Shown here piece by piece: positions 8,963 to 17,956 of a stretch of 64,000 nt of DNA. Position numbers and translations under genes: made by a program. Position 1 is the first letter of the stretch; each line of letters opens with the position of its first letter. The notes under the pieces were generated by a model. That model was not told the DNA's origin, did not search any database, and saw nothing but the letters and a program-made list of their open reading frames with translations. This stretch comes from CAXBNB01 sp040151475 (GTDB taxonomy: Bacteria > Bacteroidota > Bacteroidia > Cytophagales > Cyclobacteriaceae). The DNA is taken from assembly GCF_040151475.1 (NCBI RefSeq), contig NZ_JBDKWG010000150.1, positions 62,001 through 126,000 of the forward strand, read 5' to 3'.

Positions 8963-9807
8963 TATTAAAAATTAACCATTCGACTAAATATACCTTTGAG
9001 CAGGATGTTTTTTTAGAACCTCATTACCTTACTTTCACCCCTGCTCACAGGCCATATTATGATTTGGTTAATTTTGATTTAAAGGTTCACCCCAAGCCAT
9101 CAGGGTTGGTAGAGAGGCCCGGCTTAGAAAGCAACATATACCATCAAGCGTGGTTTAATGACATGACAAATTCTCTGAATATCGAAGTAAAACTTGAACT
9201 CAGATTGAAAAAATATAACCCGTTCGATTTTTTCGTAGATAGCCCGGTGGGTGATTCTAATAACAAAATCTACAGAGAATTTGAAAAGGAAGCACTCTCG
9301 TTTTACCTTCAAACATTGCCCTTATCAAAAGGACTGTCAGCATGGTCGAATGAAATAAGAGAGAGTGCCGGAGAAAACCTGATTACATACCTGTCTTTTC
9401 TGAACCAATCCATTCATTCCGACAACAAACACATTATCAGAATGGAATCGAATTTAATGGGTCCTGATGAGGTTTTTGATAAGAAAATGGGCTCTTGCCG
9501 TGACCTCTCCTGGATGATGATTCATATTTTACGTCATCGGGGTATTGCTGCCAGGTTCGTAAGTGGGTATTCTTACAACCCCGAACTGGAAGAGGGGCAT
9601 GAACTGCATGCCTGGGTAGAAGCCTACCTGCCCGGAGGAGGCTGGATCGGATTGGATCCAAGTGCTGGTATTTTCACTACAGAAACCTACATTCCTGTTT
9701 CTGCAAGTTTTGACCCTGATATGACCAAGCCCGTAATTGGTGGCTTTAGAGGAAAAGCAAAAAGCTCCATGGAAACTGCCGTAGATATAGAATTGTTGGA
9801 TAAATAA
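8959..9807 (+). CDS. Transglutaminase-like cysteine peptidase family protein
   Basis: The 282-residue product has an N-terminal transglutaminase-associated beta domain (about 1-90) and a papain-like transglutaminase core. The catalytic triad is complete: Cys180 in MGSCRDLSW, His217 in ELHAWVE and Asp233 in IGLDPSAG. Such bacterial proteins act as peptidases or amide-bond exchange enzymes. As the last gene of the ATP-grasp/alpha-E/Anbu operon, its likely role is cleavage or transfer of the same peptide-like product. It overlaps Anbu by four bases. Its last 168 bases, from codon 228 to the stop, recur at 16334-16501 with about 96% identity. That second copy includes the Asp but not the Cys or His, so it is not functional alone. 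Confidence 0.92.
   Translation: MILKINHSTKYTFEQDVFLEPHYLTFTPAHRPYYDLVNFDLKVHPKPSGLVERPGLESNIYHQAWFNDMTNSLNIEVKLELRLKKYNPFDFFVDSPVGDSNNKIYREFEKEALSFYLQTLPLSKGLSAWSNEIRESAGENLITYLSFLNQSIHSDNKHIIRMESNLMGPDEVFDKKMGSCRDLSWMMIHILRHRGIAARFVSGYSYNPELEEGHELHAWVEAYLPGGGWIGLDPSAGIFTTETYIPVSASFDPDMTKPVIGGFRGKAKSSMETAVDIELLDK
9640..9807 (+). repeat. Direct repeat, left copy (3' end of transglutaminase gene)
   Basis: This 168-base stretch is the intact 3' end of the transglutaminase gene, from the first base of codon 228 to the TAA. It matches 16334-16501 with six mismatches and no gaps, at a constant offset of 6694 bases. Together the copies bracket the two large kinase genes. Confidence 0.97.
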
Positions 9808-10219
9808 CAGAAAACAGAATCAAATTAAGTAAGAACTTTAGCTATTCTCAATACCCCAAAATCAGGTTGACCAAAAACCTTCTTTCTTACATCATGGAAT
9901 TATTGTTCCGATTTCTTTCACATTTTCAATACCAACTGAAATGTGACGGATAACACCCATTCTACCTGCGTAGGATGAGCAATATCTTGCTGTGTTTGAA
10001 CACTTTTTGCTTCTGATACCCAAGAAATAGTGACAATAGAACCCCATTCAAGGGTTAAAGCAATGTCAAAGCAAAGACTCCTGAATATTCCATCAGAGTG
10101 CTCTAAAAGGGTGAATTAAGACTTTATAGATGATCTTTGTGCTTGCTTGTTGAAGCTATAAATTTAGGCAAATAAGAGAAAAACTTTTATATTTAGTAGT
10201 ATTTAGTTAGGCAACAACT
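9808..10219. other. Intergenic region with a possible decayed coding fragment
   Basis: A 412-base gap between the transglutaminase gene and the giant kinase. On the minus strand, about 10100 down to 9917, an open stretch of roughly 60 codons reads HSDGIFRSL... and ends SVTFQLVLKM-stop. Alternating hydrophobic residues and the terminal pattern recall the last strands of an outer membrane barrel. There is no start and no close match I recognise, so it is at best a gene remnant. No promoter pair was found for the kinase; the TTTAGTAGTATTTAG stretch near 10195 is the most likely place. Confidence 0.35.
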
Positions 10220-13200
10220 ATGAAGAAAGTCGATTATTGGATTGCTTGGTCAATATTAGTAGCAGGTCTTTTAGTGACATTTACAGTAACAATTTATGTT
10301 AACTCTGAAATCCATCAAATAAATAAATCTAAATTCAAATTTGAATGTAAAGAAATTGTAAGCAAAATAGATTTACGACTACAAGTCAATGCCCAGCTAC
10401 TTCGCAGTGGGGCAGCTTTCTTCGGTTCGTCTGATACAATTACACGTGAAGAGTGGAGAGATTTCACCGAGCAATCGCAGATAAGGCTGAACTTTCCTGG
10501 GGTTTTGGAAACAGGATTTTCCTTAAGAATTCCAAAAAATAATTTAAACGAGCATATCCGAAATATCAGGAGCGAGGGCTATCCAGATTACGTAGTTTGG
10601 CCAGAAAATAAACGAGAAACATATACGTCTATAATTTTCATTGAGCCATTCTCTAAGCAAAACATGGGGGTCTTTGGTTATGATATGATAACCGATTCGG
10701 TACATAGGGAAGCCATGGAGCGAGCTCGTGACCTGAATTTGGCAGCACTTTCAGGAAAAGTACTATTGACTCAGGACACTGAGGCAGATGTTCAAGCTGG
10801 CAATTTAATGTATGTTCCGGTTTACCAAAAAGGAGCAGAAATAAAAACCTTACAACAACGTCGTGCTGCATTGAAAGGCTGGGTCTATAGTCGCTATAGC
10901 ATGAATGACATGTTCTCTGAGATTCTGTCCACATGGGAACTAGAGGACAATCCAAATACGTACTATTTAGATATTTATGATGGATTTAGTTATTCTCCTG
11001 AGTCAATATTATTTACATCTCATAAATCCGCAAAGCAAAAAGAATCGAAAATACATTTCTCTTTAAATATACCTATTGATTTTAATGGACATCAATGGAT
11101 TCTTGCGTTTACTCAAAAAAAAGGAAATATTTTAATTGATCATGCAGGCTCATGGTTTGTACTTACAGGAGGGTGTATTATCAGTATATTGCTATTCTTT
11201 CTTACCCGATCATTTTCAGGCACAAAGTATCAGGCTTACCAAATAGCAGAACGTTTAACTGCTAAACTCCAGGAAAGTGAACGACTACTTAGAGAATCAC
11301 AGAAAATTACCAAGTTAGGTAACTATTCCCTTGATATAAAAACTGGAACATGGGAAAGTTCAGAGGTTCTTGATGTCATATTAGGAGTAGATAAAAATTA
11401 CCCTCATTCTATTGAAGGATGGAGTGCACTCGTTCACCCCGATTTCAAAGAAAAATTAATGAATGCTTTAAATGATGCAATATTAGAAAAACAGTTTTTA
11501 GATAATGAATATAAAATAATACGAAATAATGACAAAGAGGAGAGATGGATTCATGGTCTTGGAAAACTTGAATATGACAACAACAATAATCCAACAAGAC
11601 TAATAGGAACAGTAAGTGATATTACAGAGCAAAAACTCAATGAGGAACGTCTGCACTTAAGTCATGAACAATACCGTAGTTTATTTGAAAACTCTCCTCT
11701 TGGAATATATCAAACGACCCCTGATGGAAAAATCATCAATGCGAATTCAACCTTATTGGAAATGCTTGAATTTAATTCTTTAAGTGAGCTTCAGGAAAGA
11801 AACTTGGAAAAGGAAGGCTATAGTGAGGATTCTGATATCATGCGAAGTGAATTTGTGGAAATGATTCATAAGGATGGATATGTAAAAGGATTGGAAGAAA
11901 GCTGGATCACACGAACCGGAAAAAGAATTCCTGTACGTGAAAATGCCAGGATTGTCAAAGGAATTGATGGTGAAGTATTGTTTTATGAAGGTACTGTAGA
12001 AGACATTACCGACAGAAAAATGGCTGAGAGGGAAATTCAAAATATAACCAGTCGATTACAACTTGCCACCAGTACGGCTAATATTGGAATATGGGAAATG
12101 AATCCAATCACTAACAAAGTTATTTTGGATGAGGTAACGTGTAAACTATATGGAATTTCACCTAGAAAATTTGCAGGTACTTATGAGGCATGGGAAGGTT
12201 TACTTCATCCTGATGATTTGCCTAGGGTAAATGAAGAATTCCAAATGACCATACAACAACTACAGCAGGAGTTTCAAACTGAATATCGCATAATCTGGCC
12301 AGACAAATCCATTCACTATATTAAAGCCACAGGTTTTGTTGAACTTGATAATTCGGGAAAAGCCATTCGTGTGATAGGAACAAATATGGATATAACCGAA
12401 CGCAAATTAGGAGAGCAGTCACTGAAAGAAAGTGAAAATCGTATGCGCACAATCTTTGAAACATCTCCAGTTCCTATGGTTATGACCAAAGTAAATAATG
12501 GGGTAGTTGTTATGGCTAACGATAGTCTTGGAAAACTATTTAATCTTACAGTATCTGAAGCCATAGGAAAAAAATCGCCAGATTTCTATCAAAATCAAGA
12601 GGATCGAAATGTTCTATTGAAAGCTGTTATGGAGAATGGTGCTGTCGATGATTTTGAAGTGGTATTGAAAAAGACCGATGGAAAACTATTCCACTGTTCA
12701 GTATCGCTCAAATTAATGGCTCTAGGTGATGAACAAATGCTAATCGCAGGGTTTCACGATATTACCGATCGGAAAAATGCTGAAAAAGAAATTTTATTCC
12801 ATCAAAAAAACCTGGAAGAAATGGTTTCAAAGAGAACTCAGGAATTAACTCTTTCACAACAGAAACTACAGCAAAGCATTAAAGATATTTCGGATTACAA
12901 ACTGGCTCTTGACGAATCAAGCATTGTTGCCGTAACGGATCTCAAAGGGACTATTACCCATGTGAATGATAATTTCTGCAAAATATCTCAATACAACAGA
13001 AAGGAACTTATCGGCAAACCTCATAAGATGGTTAATTCAGGGTTTCATCCAAAAGAATTTTTTGTGGATCTTTGGACAACAATTTCAGAAGGATTGGTTT
13101 GGAGAGGAGAAATCAACAATAAGGCCAAAGACGGTAACTCCTATTGGGTTGATTCTACGATTGTTCCATTTCTTGACCTAAATGGAAAGCCATACCAATA

Positions 13201-14746
13201 TGTTTCAGTCACATTTGATGTTACCGCTAGAAAATCCATTGAAGCTGATCTGATCAAATCCAAAGAGGCAGCAGATGCTGCAAACCAAGCGAAGAGCGAG
13301 TTTCTAGCCAATATGAGTCATGAAATTCGTACTCCTATGAATGCTGTTATTGGGTTTTCAGAGCTTTTATCAACATCTATACAAGATGAAAAAAAACGCT
13401 CGCAAGTGGAATCAATACGTTCTAGTGGAAAAAATCTATTAAAGATTATCAACGATATTCTGGATCTTGCAAAAATTGAAGCCAATAAAATCGATATCAC
13501 ACCTGCACCAATCAACCTCATTCGATTGATGAGTGAAATGGAAAATATGTTTGCTCAAAAAGTAGAAGAAAAAGGAATTAACTTTTCAATAGTACACAAA
13601 GATGCAATCCCTAAAATACTGTTACTTGATGAAGTTCGCATTCGTCAGATATTATTTAACCTTATCGGCAATGCTGTTAAATTTACCGATCACGGGCAAA
13701 TTACACTAAGCTTAAATGCCAAGAGAAAAAATAAAAAGAGTCAAAATGTCGATCTGACTATTCTGGTTACAGATACTGGAATAGGCATCCCCATTGATGA
13801 GCAAAAACTTGTTTTTGAACCTTTTAATCAACAGAAAGGACAAAGTGTCATGAAATATGGAGGAACTGGTCTTGGGTTGTCTATTACGAAAAAGCTACTA
13901 CATCGTATGGGCGGAACTATCAGCCTACAAAGTAAAGTTGGTAAAGGCAGCACATTCAAAATATTCCTTCCCAACATTTCAGTGTCAGAGGATTACATCG
14001 ATACTGAAGAAAAGGCATTCGATATAGATAAAATAAAATTTAAAGAAGCCAAAGTACTGATTGCCGACGATATAGATGAAAATCGTAAACTTATCGTTGA
14101 TTTACTTGAAAAGTCACCTCTGACCATGTTAGAGGCTAAAAATGGAGAAGAAGCTTTTAACATGGCACAAGAATATTTACCTGATTTAATCCTCATGGAC
14201 TTACGTATGCCGGTTATGGATGGTATGGAATCCGCAAAACAGTTAAAAACCAATTTACTTACAAAATCAATACCGATAATAATGCTTACCGCATCGATCG
14301 CAAAAACAATAACTAATGTTAATGACGTATTTGACGATTACTTATTTAAACCATTAGATATAACACTCTTATTTGATGTGTTGAAAAAACACCTTAAACA
14401 TGAGGTATTAGAAAGTGATCACAGTACATCCAATATGGACAAGCCCCCATACATGCTTTCAGAAAAACAAAAGCAGAAACTTCCTGAATTTGTTAAATCC
14501 CTTGAATTAGAGTTTTTACCAAAGTATGAAAATGTCATTAAGAAACAAGTAATCAACGAAATTGAAGAGTTTGGCAAAGATTTACTCGCTATTTCATCAG
14601 AAATGGGTCTTCCAATACTAATTAGTTACAGCAATAAAATTGTAAGTTATGTGGATAGTTTTAATATAGAAAAACTTATACCAACTCTAAGGAAATTTCC
14701 TGAATTAGTGGAACAGCTAAAAGAGGAAATTAAAAGTATTGAATAA
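10220..14746 (+). CDS. CHASE/multi-PAS hybrid sensor histidine kinase
   Basis: A 1508-residue membrane hybrid kinase. In order: membrane helix (about 9-29), an extracytoplasmic CHASE-type sensor (about 55-300), second helix (about 313-333), five PAS/PAC units (about 350-1020), HisKA with phospho-acceptor His1034 in MSHEIRTPMN, HATPase (NLIGNAVKF, DTGIGIP, GTGLGLS motifs), a receiver with Asp1327 in LMDLRMPVMDG, and a C-terminal helical region of about 100 residues. The CHASE domain would sense a small outside ligand, and the PAS units give internal sensing or relay. It is followed 47 bases later by a receiver-kinase likely to be its partner. It lies inside the 168-bp direct repeat bracket. 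The DNA looks more AT-rich than the flanking operons, which may point to transfer. Confidence 0.92.
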   Translation: MKKVDYWIAWSILVAGLLVTFTVTIYVNSEIHQINKSKFKFECKEIVSKIDLRLQVNAQLLRSGAAFFGSSDTITREEWRDFTEQSQIRLNFPGVLETGFSLRIPKNNLNEHIRNIRSEGYPDYVVWPENKRETYTSIIFIEPFSKQNMGVFGYDMITDSVHREAMERARDLNLAALSGKVLLTQDTEADVQAGNLMYVPVYQKGAEIKTLQQRRAALKGWVYSRYSMNDMFSEILSTWELEDNPNTYYLDIYDGFSYSPESILFTSHKSAKQKESKIHFSLNIPIDFNGHQWILAFTQKKGNILIDHAGSWFVLTGGCIISILLFFLTRSFSGTKYQAYQIAERLTAKLQESERLLRESQKITKLGNYSLDIKTGTWESSEVLDVILGVDKNYPHSIEGWSALVHPDFKEKLMNALNDAILEKQFLDNEYKIIRNNDKEERWIHGLGKLEYDNNNNPTRLIGTVSDITEQKLNEERLHLSHEQYRSLFENSPLGIYQTTPDGKIINANSTLLEMLEFNSLSELQERNLEKEGYSEDSDIMRSEFVEMIHKDGYVKGLEESWITRTGKRIPVRENARIVKGIDGEVLFYEGTVEDITDRKMAEREIQNITSRLQLATSTANIGIWEMNPITNKVILDEVTCKLYGISPRKFAGTYEAWEGLLHPDDLPRVNEEFQMTIQQLQQEFQTEYRIIWPDKSIHYIKATGFVELDNSGKAIRVIGTNMDITERKLGEQSLKESENRMRTIFETSPVPMVMTKVNNGVVVMANDSLGKLFNLTVSEAIGKKSPDFYQNQEDRNVLLKAVMENGAVDDFEVVLKKTDGKLFHCSVSLKLMALGDEQMLIAGFHDITDRKNAEKEILFHQKNLEEMVSKRTQELTLSQQKLQQSIKDISDYKLALDESSIVAVTDLKGTITHVNDNFCKISQYNRKELIGKPHKMVNSGFHPKEFFVDLWTTISEGLVWRGEINNKAKDGNSYWVDSTIVPFLDLNGKPYQYVSVTFDVTARKSIEADLIKSKEAADAANQAKSEFLANMSHEIRTPMNAVIGFSELLSTSIQDEKKRSQVESIRSSGKNLLKIINDILDLAKIEANKIDITPAPINLIRLMSEMENMFAQKVEEKGINFSIVHKDAIPKILLLDEVRIRQILFNLIGNAVKFTDHGQITLSLNAKRKNKKSQNVDLTILVTDTGIGIPIDEQKLVFEPFNQQKGQSVMKYGGTGLGLSITKKLLHRMGGTISLQSKVGKGSTFKIFLPNISVSEDYIDTEEKAFDIDKIKFKEAKVLIADDIDENRKLIVDLLEKSPLTMLEAKNGEEAFNMAQEYLPDLILMDLRMPVMDGMESAKQLKTNLLTKSIPIIMLTASIAKTITNVNDVFDDYLFKPLDITLLFDVLKKHLKHEVLESDHSTSNMDKPPYMLSEKQKQKLPEFVKSLELEFLPKYENVIKKQVINEIEEFGKDLLAISSEMGLPILISYSNKIVSYVDSFNIEKLIPTLRKFPELVEQLKEEIKSIE

Positions 14747-14793
14747 AGAAGAAGTTGTTTTTAAAATTGACAGAACTTGAATTAATCGACAAT

Positions 14794-15960
14794 ATGGAAA
14801 TTAAAGAGAAAAAGAATTCTAAAATTCTAATTGTTGATGATCAACAAAAAAACATTCAAGTTCTGGGAAGTTTATTGCGGCAGAAAAATTACATCATTGG
14901 CGTTGCAATGAATGGTCAGCAAGCATTGAAAGCCCTTATAGAATCCGACGACTATGATCTTGTTTTATTAGATGTTAACATGCCGATTATGGATGGTTTT
15001 GAAACGTGCAAAGCAATCCGAGAACAAGACAACCTCAAGGAAATCCCAATTATTTTCTTAACTGCCCTGGTAGATACAGAAAATATAGTTAACGCTTTTA
15101 AAATTGGAGGTCAGGATTATCTGACTAAACCCTTTAATTCAAAGGAATTGCTTGCAAGAGTTAACACTCACCTTGAATTAAAACATAGTAGGGATAAGCT
15201 TAAGCAAGTGAATACATGGCTTGAAAATAAAGTAGCAGAAAGGACTCTCGAATTAAAAATTGCAAAGGACAAACTACTTCATCTGGATGCTGCAAAATCA
15301 GAATTCCTAAATATCATCAGTCACGAGATGAAAACACCTTTAAATGGGATCATTGGAATATTACCAACTTTAAATCGGTTTCAACTTCCTTCAGAAGTAA
15401 ATGAAATGTTGGAAATTTTGAAGACCTCTGCAAAAAGGTTAGAGAATTTCTCATATAAAGCCTTAGATATTTCACTCTTCAATACCAAAGGAAAAAATAC
15501 ATTAAGCTTATGTTCAGTAAATCCCAATGAGCTAATTGTTTCTAATATAATTAAATATCAAGAGAATGCTGAACAGAAAAACATTACCATAACCCACGCA
15601 AGTGAACCCAATGTTACAATTTCATTACTTGATCCATCATTTATGAACAAATGTTTTTCTTACATTATTGATAATGCGTTGAAATTTGGAAATATAGACT
15701 CGCAGGTAACTATTCAAACAGCTATTCAAAATGAATCTTTTGTGGTCTCCATTGAGAATGAGGGCATACCATTTCCAGAAAATTTCAGTATTTCAAGCAT
15801 TCAACCTTTTAATACTAAGACTCATGTAAATAAAAATCCGGGATTATCTCTTTTTTTATGTAAACAAATAATAGAGGCTCATAATGGACAAATTGAAATA
15901 ATGAATACTCAAAAAGGAGCAATTGTAAAACTGATTCTTCCGAAAATAGACACGGTGTAA
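14794..15960 (+). CDS. Response regulator-histidine kinase hybrid (receiver first)
   Basis: A 388-residue soluble protein with an N-terminal receiver (acidic pair in LIVDDQQ, phospho-acceptor Asp60 in LLDVNMPIMDGF, Lys in YLTKPF), a coiled linker and a C-terminal kinase with HisKA His in IISHEMKTPLN. The ATPase has a recognisable N-box (IIDNALKFG), but its glycine motifs are weak: the expected DxGxG reads ENEGIPFP, and GTGLGL is replaced by NPGLSLF. ATP binding or kinase activity may therefore be reduced. An upstream TTG at 14755 extends the frame by 13 codons; the ATG at 14794 is preferred because the receiver begins soon after. It probably receives phosphate from the giant kinase just upstream. 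Confidence 0.88.
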   Translation: MEIKEKKNSKILIVDDQQKNIQVLGSLLRQKNYIIGVAMNGQQALKALIESDDYDLVLLDVNMPIMDGFETCKAIREQDNLKEIPIIFLTALVDTENIVNAFKIGGQDYLTKPFNSKELLARVNTHLELKHSRDKLKQVNTWLENKVAERTLELKIAKDKLLHLDAAKSEFLNIISHEMKTPLNGIIGILPTLNRFQLPSEVNEMLEILKTSAKRLENFSYKALDISLFNTKGKNTLSLCSVNPNELIVSNIIKYQENAEQKNITITHASEPNVTISLLDPSFMNKCFSYIIDNALKFGNIDSQVTIQTAIQNESFVVSIENEGIPFPENFSISSIQPFNTKTHVNKNPGLSLFLCKQIIEAHNGQIEIMNTQKGAIVKLILPKIDTV

Positions 15961-16333
15961 TACTGTACTTTGATGAAAAAAATATTATTTTTTCACCTGT
16001 TGCCCAATAGCAATATCACAATGGTTTAATACTCCGAACCTTTGGGACGGAAACAACTTTGTTTACAAGGCTAACCCTATTGATTACATCGGGACTCTAT
16101 CCCAAATAGCTTACTCTTCTGTAAATCATAGAATTGGTAAGGTAGAAATTTGGCCAAGAAGTCTTTGAAATACAAGTAGCGAATCAACTTGGCTTATGTC
16201 ACCGATTTCTCTTTTTCAAGGTCAGTCATTCAACTAATCTTCGCTATGTTCCTTTTCTTTACCTCCTCCGACAAATCCCCGAAGAGCAGAAAACCTCCTT
16301 CAAACAACTCTGCATGAACTGCACCGTTAGAGT
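15961..16333. other. Gene-free stretch with decayed coding-like fragments
   Basis: No intact gene. Between about 16005 and 16169 the plus strand has an open run ending at TGA, reading ...WDGNNFVYKANPIDYIG... and ...GKVEIWPRSL. Near 16245-16335 another frame reads ...RYVPFLYLLRQIPEEQ... Neither has a start or a family I recognise, so they look like remnants left between the kinase pair and the second repeat copy. Confidence 0.4.
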
Positions 16334-16501
16334 GGCTGGATCGGATTGGATCCAAGTGCTGGTATTTTCACTACAGAAACCTACATCCCTGTTTCTGCAA
16401 GTTTTGACCCTGATATGACCAAGCCCGTAATTGGTGGCTTCAGAGGAAAAGCAAAAAGCTCCATGGAAACTATAGTAGATATAGAATTGTGGGATAAATA
16501 A
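16334..16501 (+). repeat. Direct repeat, right copy (orphan 3' end of transglutaminase gene)
   Basis: A 168-base orphan copy of the transglutaminase 3' end including its stop codon. There are six mismatches to 9640-9807, three of them in one codon (GCC to ATA) and none shifting the frame. It has no start codon and lacks the catalytic Cys and His region, so it is a relic rather than a gene. Weak similarity continues for about 20 bases past the stop. Confidence 0.96.
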
Positions 16502-16611
16502 CCAGAAAGAAAATTTAGATTAAACCATTCCATACCCTAAAAAATTCTATTGTGTAATTTGGGTTTAAATCCGTTTATCCTGATACTACTTTGAAGTTTG
16601 CCTCAGAAACT

Positions 16612-17064
16612 TCAGGTTTTCAGTTGGTTTTTTTGAATCACAAAACTAAGTCTGGTGTAGGTTTCCTTGAGGTCGTTTCCCACACTTAAGTTACTACTTA
16701 TGCTCTTCACCAGCTCATCTACTATAGTTTTCTTGAAACCCAATTCAATTGCATAAGTTTTACAGATTTGCATTTCACGGTAATCAATATCATCGTCAAC
16801 CATCATCATCCGTGTAAAATTATAAATGAATTCGAAGCGTTGCTCGTTTGTATCAGGCACTAAAAAAGGAATATTATCCTTTTCATCTTTAATTTTTTGA
16901 ACCTCCTTTTTACTTATGTTGAAACCAGCAGCTATTTCATATAGCAAGTTCAATTCATCATCATGAATTTTTTCATCAGCCAATACAATTTCCCAAAGAG
17001 ACTTAATGTGGCTTCTGGAAAGTTGCTTTCTTCTTTTTGCCTTTTTCGAAAATAAACTTAACAT
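16612..17064 (-). CDS. TerB-like helical protein, paralogue 1
   Basis: A 150-residue all-helical protein resembling the TerB (tellurite-resistance-associated) domain. The pattern is seen as LWEIVLADEKIHDDELNLLYE, followed by an acidic segment MMMVDDDIDYREMQICKTYA typical of the repeated acidic helix pairs of that fold. A basic N-terminus (MLSLFSKKAKRRKQ) may contact membrane or nucleic acid. It is the downstream member of a tandem pair with the gene at 17177-17665, with which it shares most motifs. The 113-base gap between them allows one transcript. TerB proteins are linked to metal and phage stress responses; no ter partner genes lie here, so function is open. Confidence 0.75.
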   Translation of the reverse strand: MLSLFSKKAKRRKQLSRSHIKSLWEIVLADEKIHDDELNLLYEIAAGFNISKKEVQKIKDEKDNIPFLVPDTNEQRFEFIYNFTRMMMVDDDIDYREMQICKTYAIELGFKKTIVDELVKSISSNLSVGNDLKETYTRLSFVIQKNQLKT

Positions 17065-17176
17065 GTGAATATGAATTTAGTATCCAAATTTTATTGCATA
17101 ACAACAAAAAAACCTGTGTTAAAGATATTAAATTTATACTGGTTTTATTTTATGGTTCAAAAAGCTTTTAATTCGG

Positions 17177-17665
17177 TCAACTGCTTTTATTATCATTTGC
17201 CATCTTGAGCTTTTTTATAATCGGGTATAATTTACGATACATTTCATTCAAATTGCTAACTGATCCAATATTTTTGGTTAGACTATCAATCAATTCATCA
17301 ATAAAATTTCGTTGAAATCCCAGACGCAAGGCATAATCCTTACACATTTCTTTTTCCCGGTAATCAATGTCTCCGTCGATCATCATCATACATGTCAGGT
17401 CATAAATGAAATGAAATCGTTCTTCAACTGTTTCAGGTTTAATGAAAGGAATATCATCTTTATTGGCACTGATTTCATTTCTGTTTATGGTAATGGCATC
17501 TACTTCTTTTTTAGTCAGTTTATGATAGTTAGCCCTTTCGTACAGCATTTTTAGTTCATTTGCGTGCGTTCTGCCATCGGCCAGCAGTATCTCCCAAAGT
17601 GCATTTATATGGCTTCTGGCCATTTGTTTTTTCTTCTTGTCTTTATTAGAAAATAAGCTAAACAT
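17177..17665 (-). CDS. TerB-like helical protein, paralogue 2
   Basis: A 162-residue helical protein with the same layout as its neighbour: basic leader MFSLFSNKDKKKKQMARSH, then LWEILLADGRTHANELKMLYE, an insert of about ten residues absent from the paralogue (around residue 60-68), and the acidic MMMIDGDIDYREKEMCKDYA motif. The paired Asp/Glu-rich helices match the TerB fold. It is upstream of the paralogue on the minus strand and divergent from rimP. Tandem duplication followed by divergence is the simplest history. The tellurite link is from the family name only; nothing here shows that activity. Confidence 0.75.
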   Translation of the reverse strand: MFSLFSNKDKKKKQMARSHINALWEILLADGRTHANELKMLYERANYHKLTKKEVDAITINRNEISANKDDIPFIKPETVEERFHFIYDLTCMMMIDGDIDYREKEMCKDYALRLGFQRNFIDELIDSLTKNIGSVSNLNEMYRKLYPIIKKLKMANDNKSS

Positions 17666-17871
17666 GAAATATTATTTTGTTTATTCTACTGTTGTTTAAA
17701 ATTTTATTACCTCAAGAAAAAGGCAAAATAGAAACCTAAATGGCATCCACTAAATAAAGTTAGAGATTTTACACATTTAATACTAAAAACGTTAAATGAT
17801 TTATTGAAAACTCCAACAACAGTACAGTAGTGGCTCAATAGTGATGGTTTTATTTTATTAGTATACAAAAA

Positions 17872-17902
17872 TTTGCTTTGTGAAAATAAAACTTTAAATT
17901 TG
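17872..17902 (+). promoter_or_regulatory. Bacteroidota-type promoter for rimP-nusA-infB
   Basis: TTTG at 17872-17875 and TAAATTTG at 17895-17902 are separated by 19 bases, an exact match to the Bacteroidota primary sigma consensus TTTG-N19-TAnnTTTG. Transcription would start near 17909, giving a leader of about 64 bases before the TTG of rimP. This is the best promoter seen in the window. Confidence 0.8.
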
Positions 17903-17932
17903 CAACAGAAACGTATATAGATTTCGTGAATG

Positions 17933-17956
17933 AGGGGACAACAGTCCCCTATTTTT
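17933..17956 (+). terminator. Leader hairpin with U-tract (putative attenuator of rimP operon)
   Basis: A perfect 7-bp stem (AGGGGAC / GTCCCCT) with an AACA loop, followed by A and five T, lies between the promoter and the rimP start. It has the form of an intrinsic terminator placed inside the leader. It could attenuate the operon or act as a protein-binding leader; autoregulation by an operon product is only an inference. Confidence 0.65.

Noticed and set aside
10220..15960. Kinase pair as a classic composite transposon
   Set aside because: The flanking repeats are gene 3' ends, not insertion sequences; there are no transposase genes or inverted ends.
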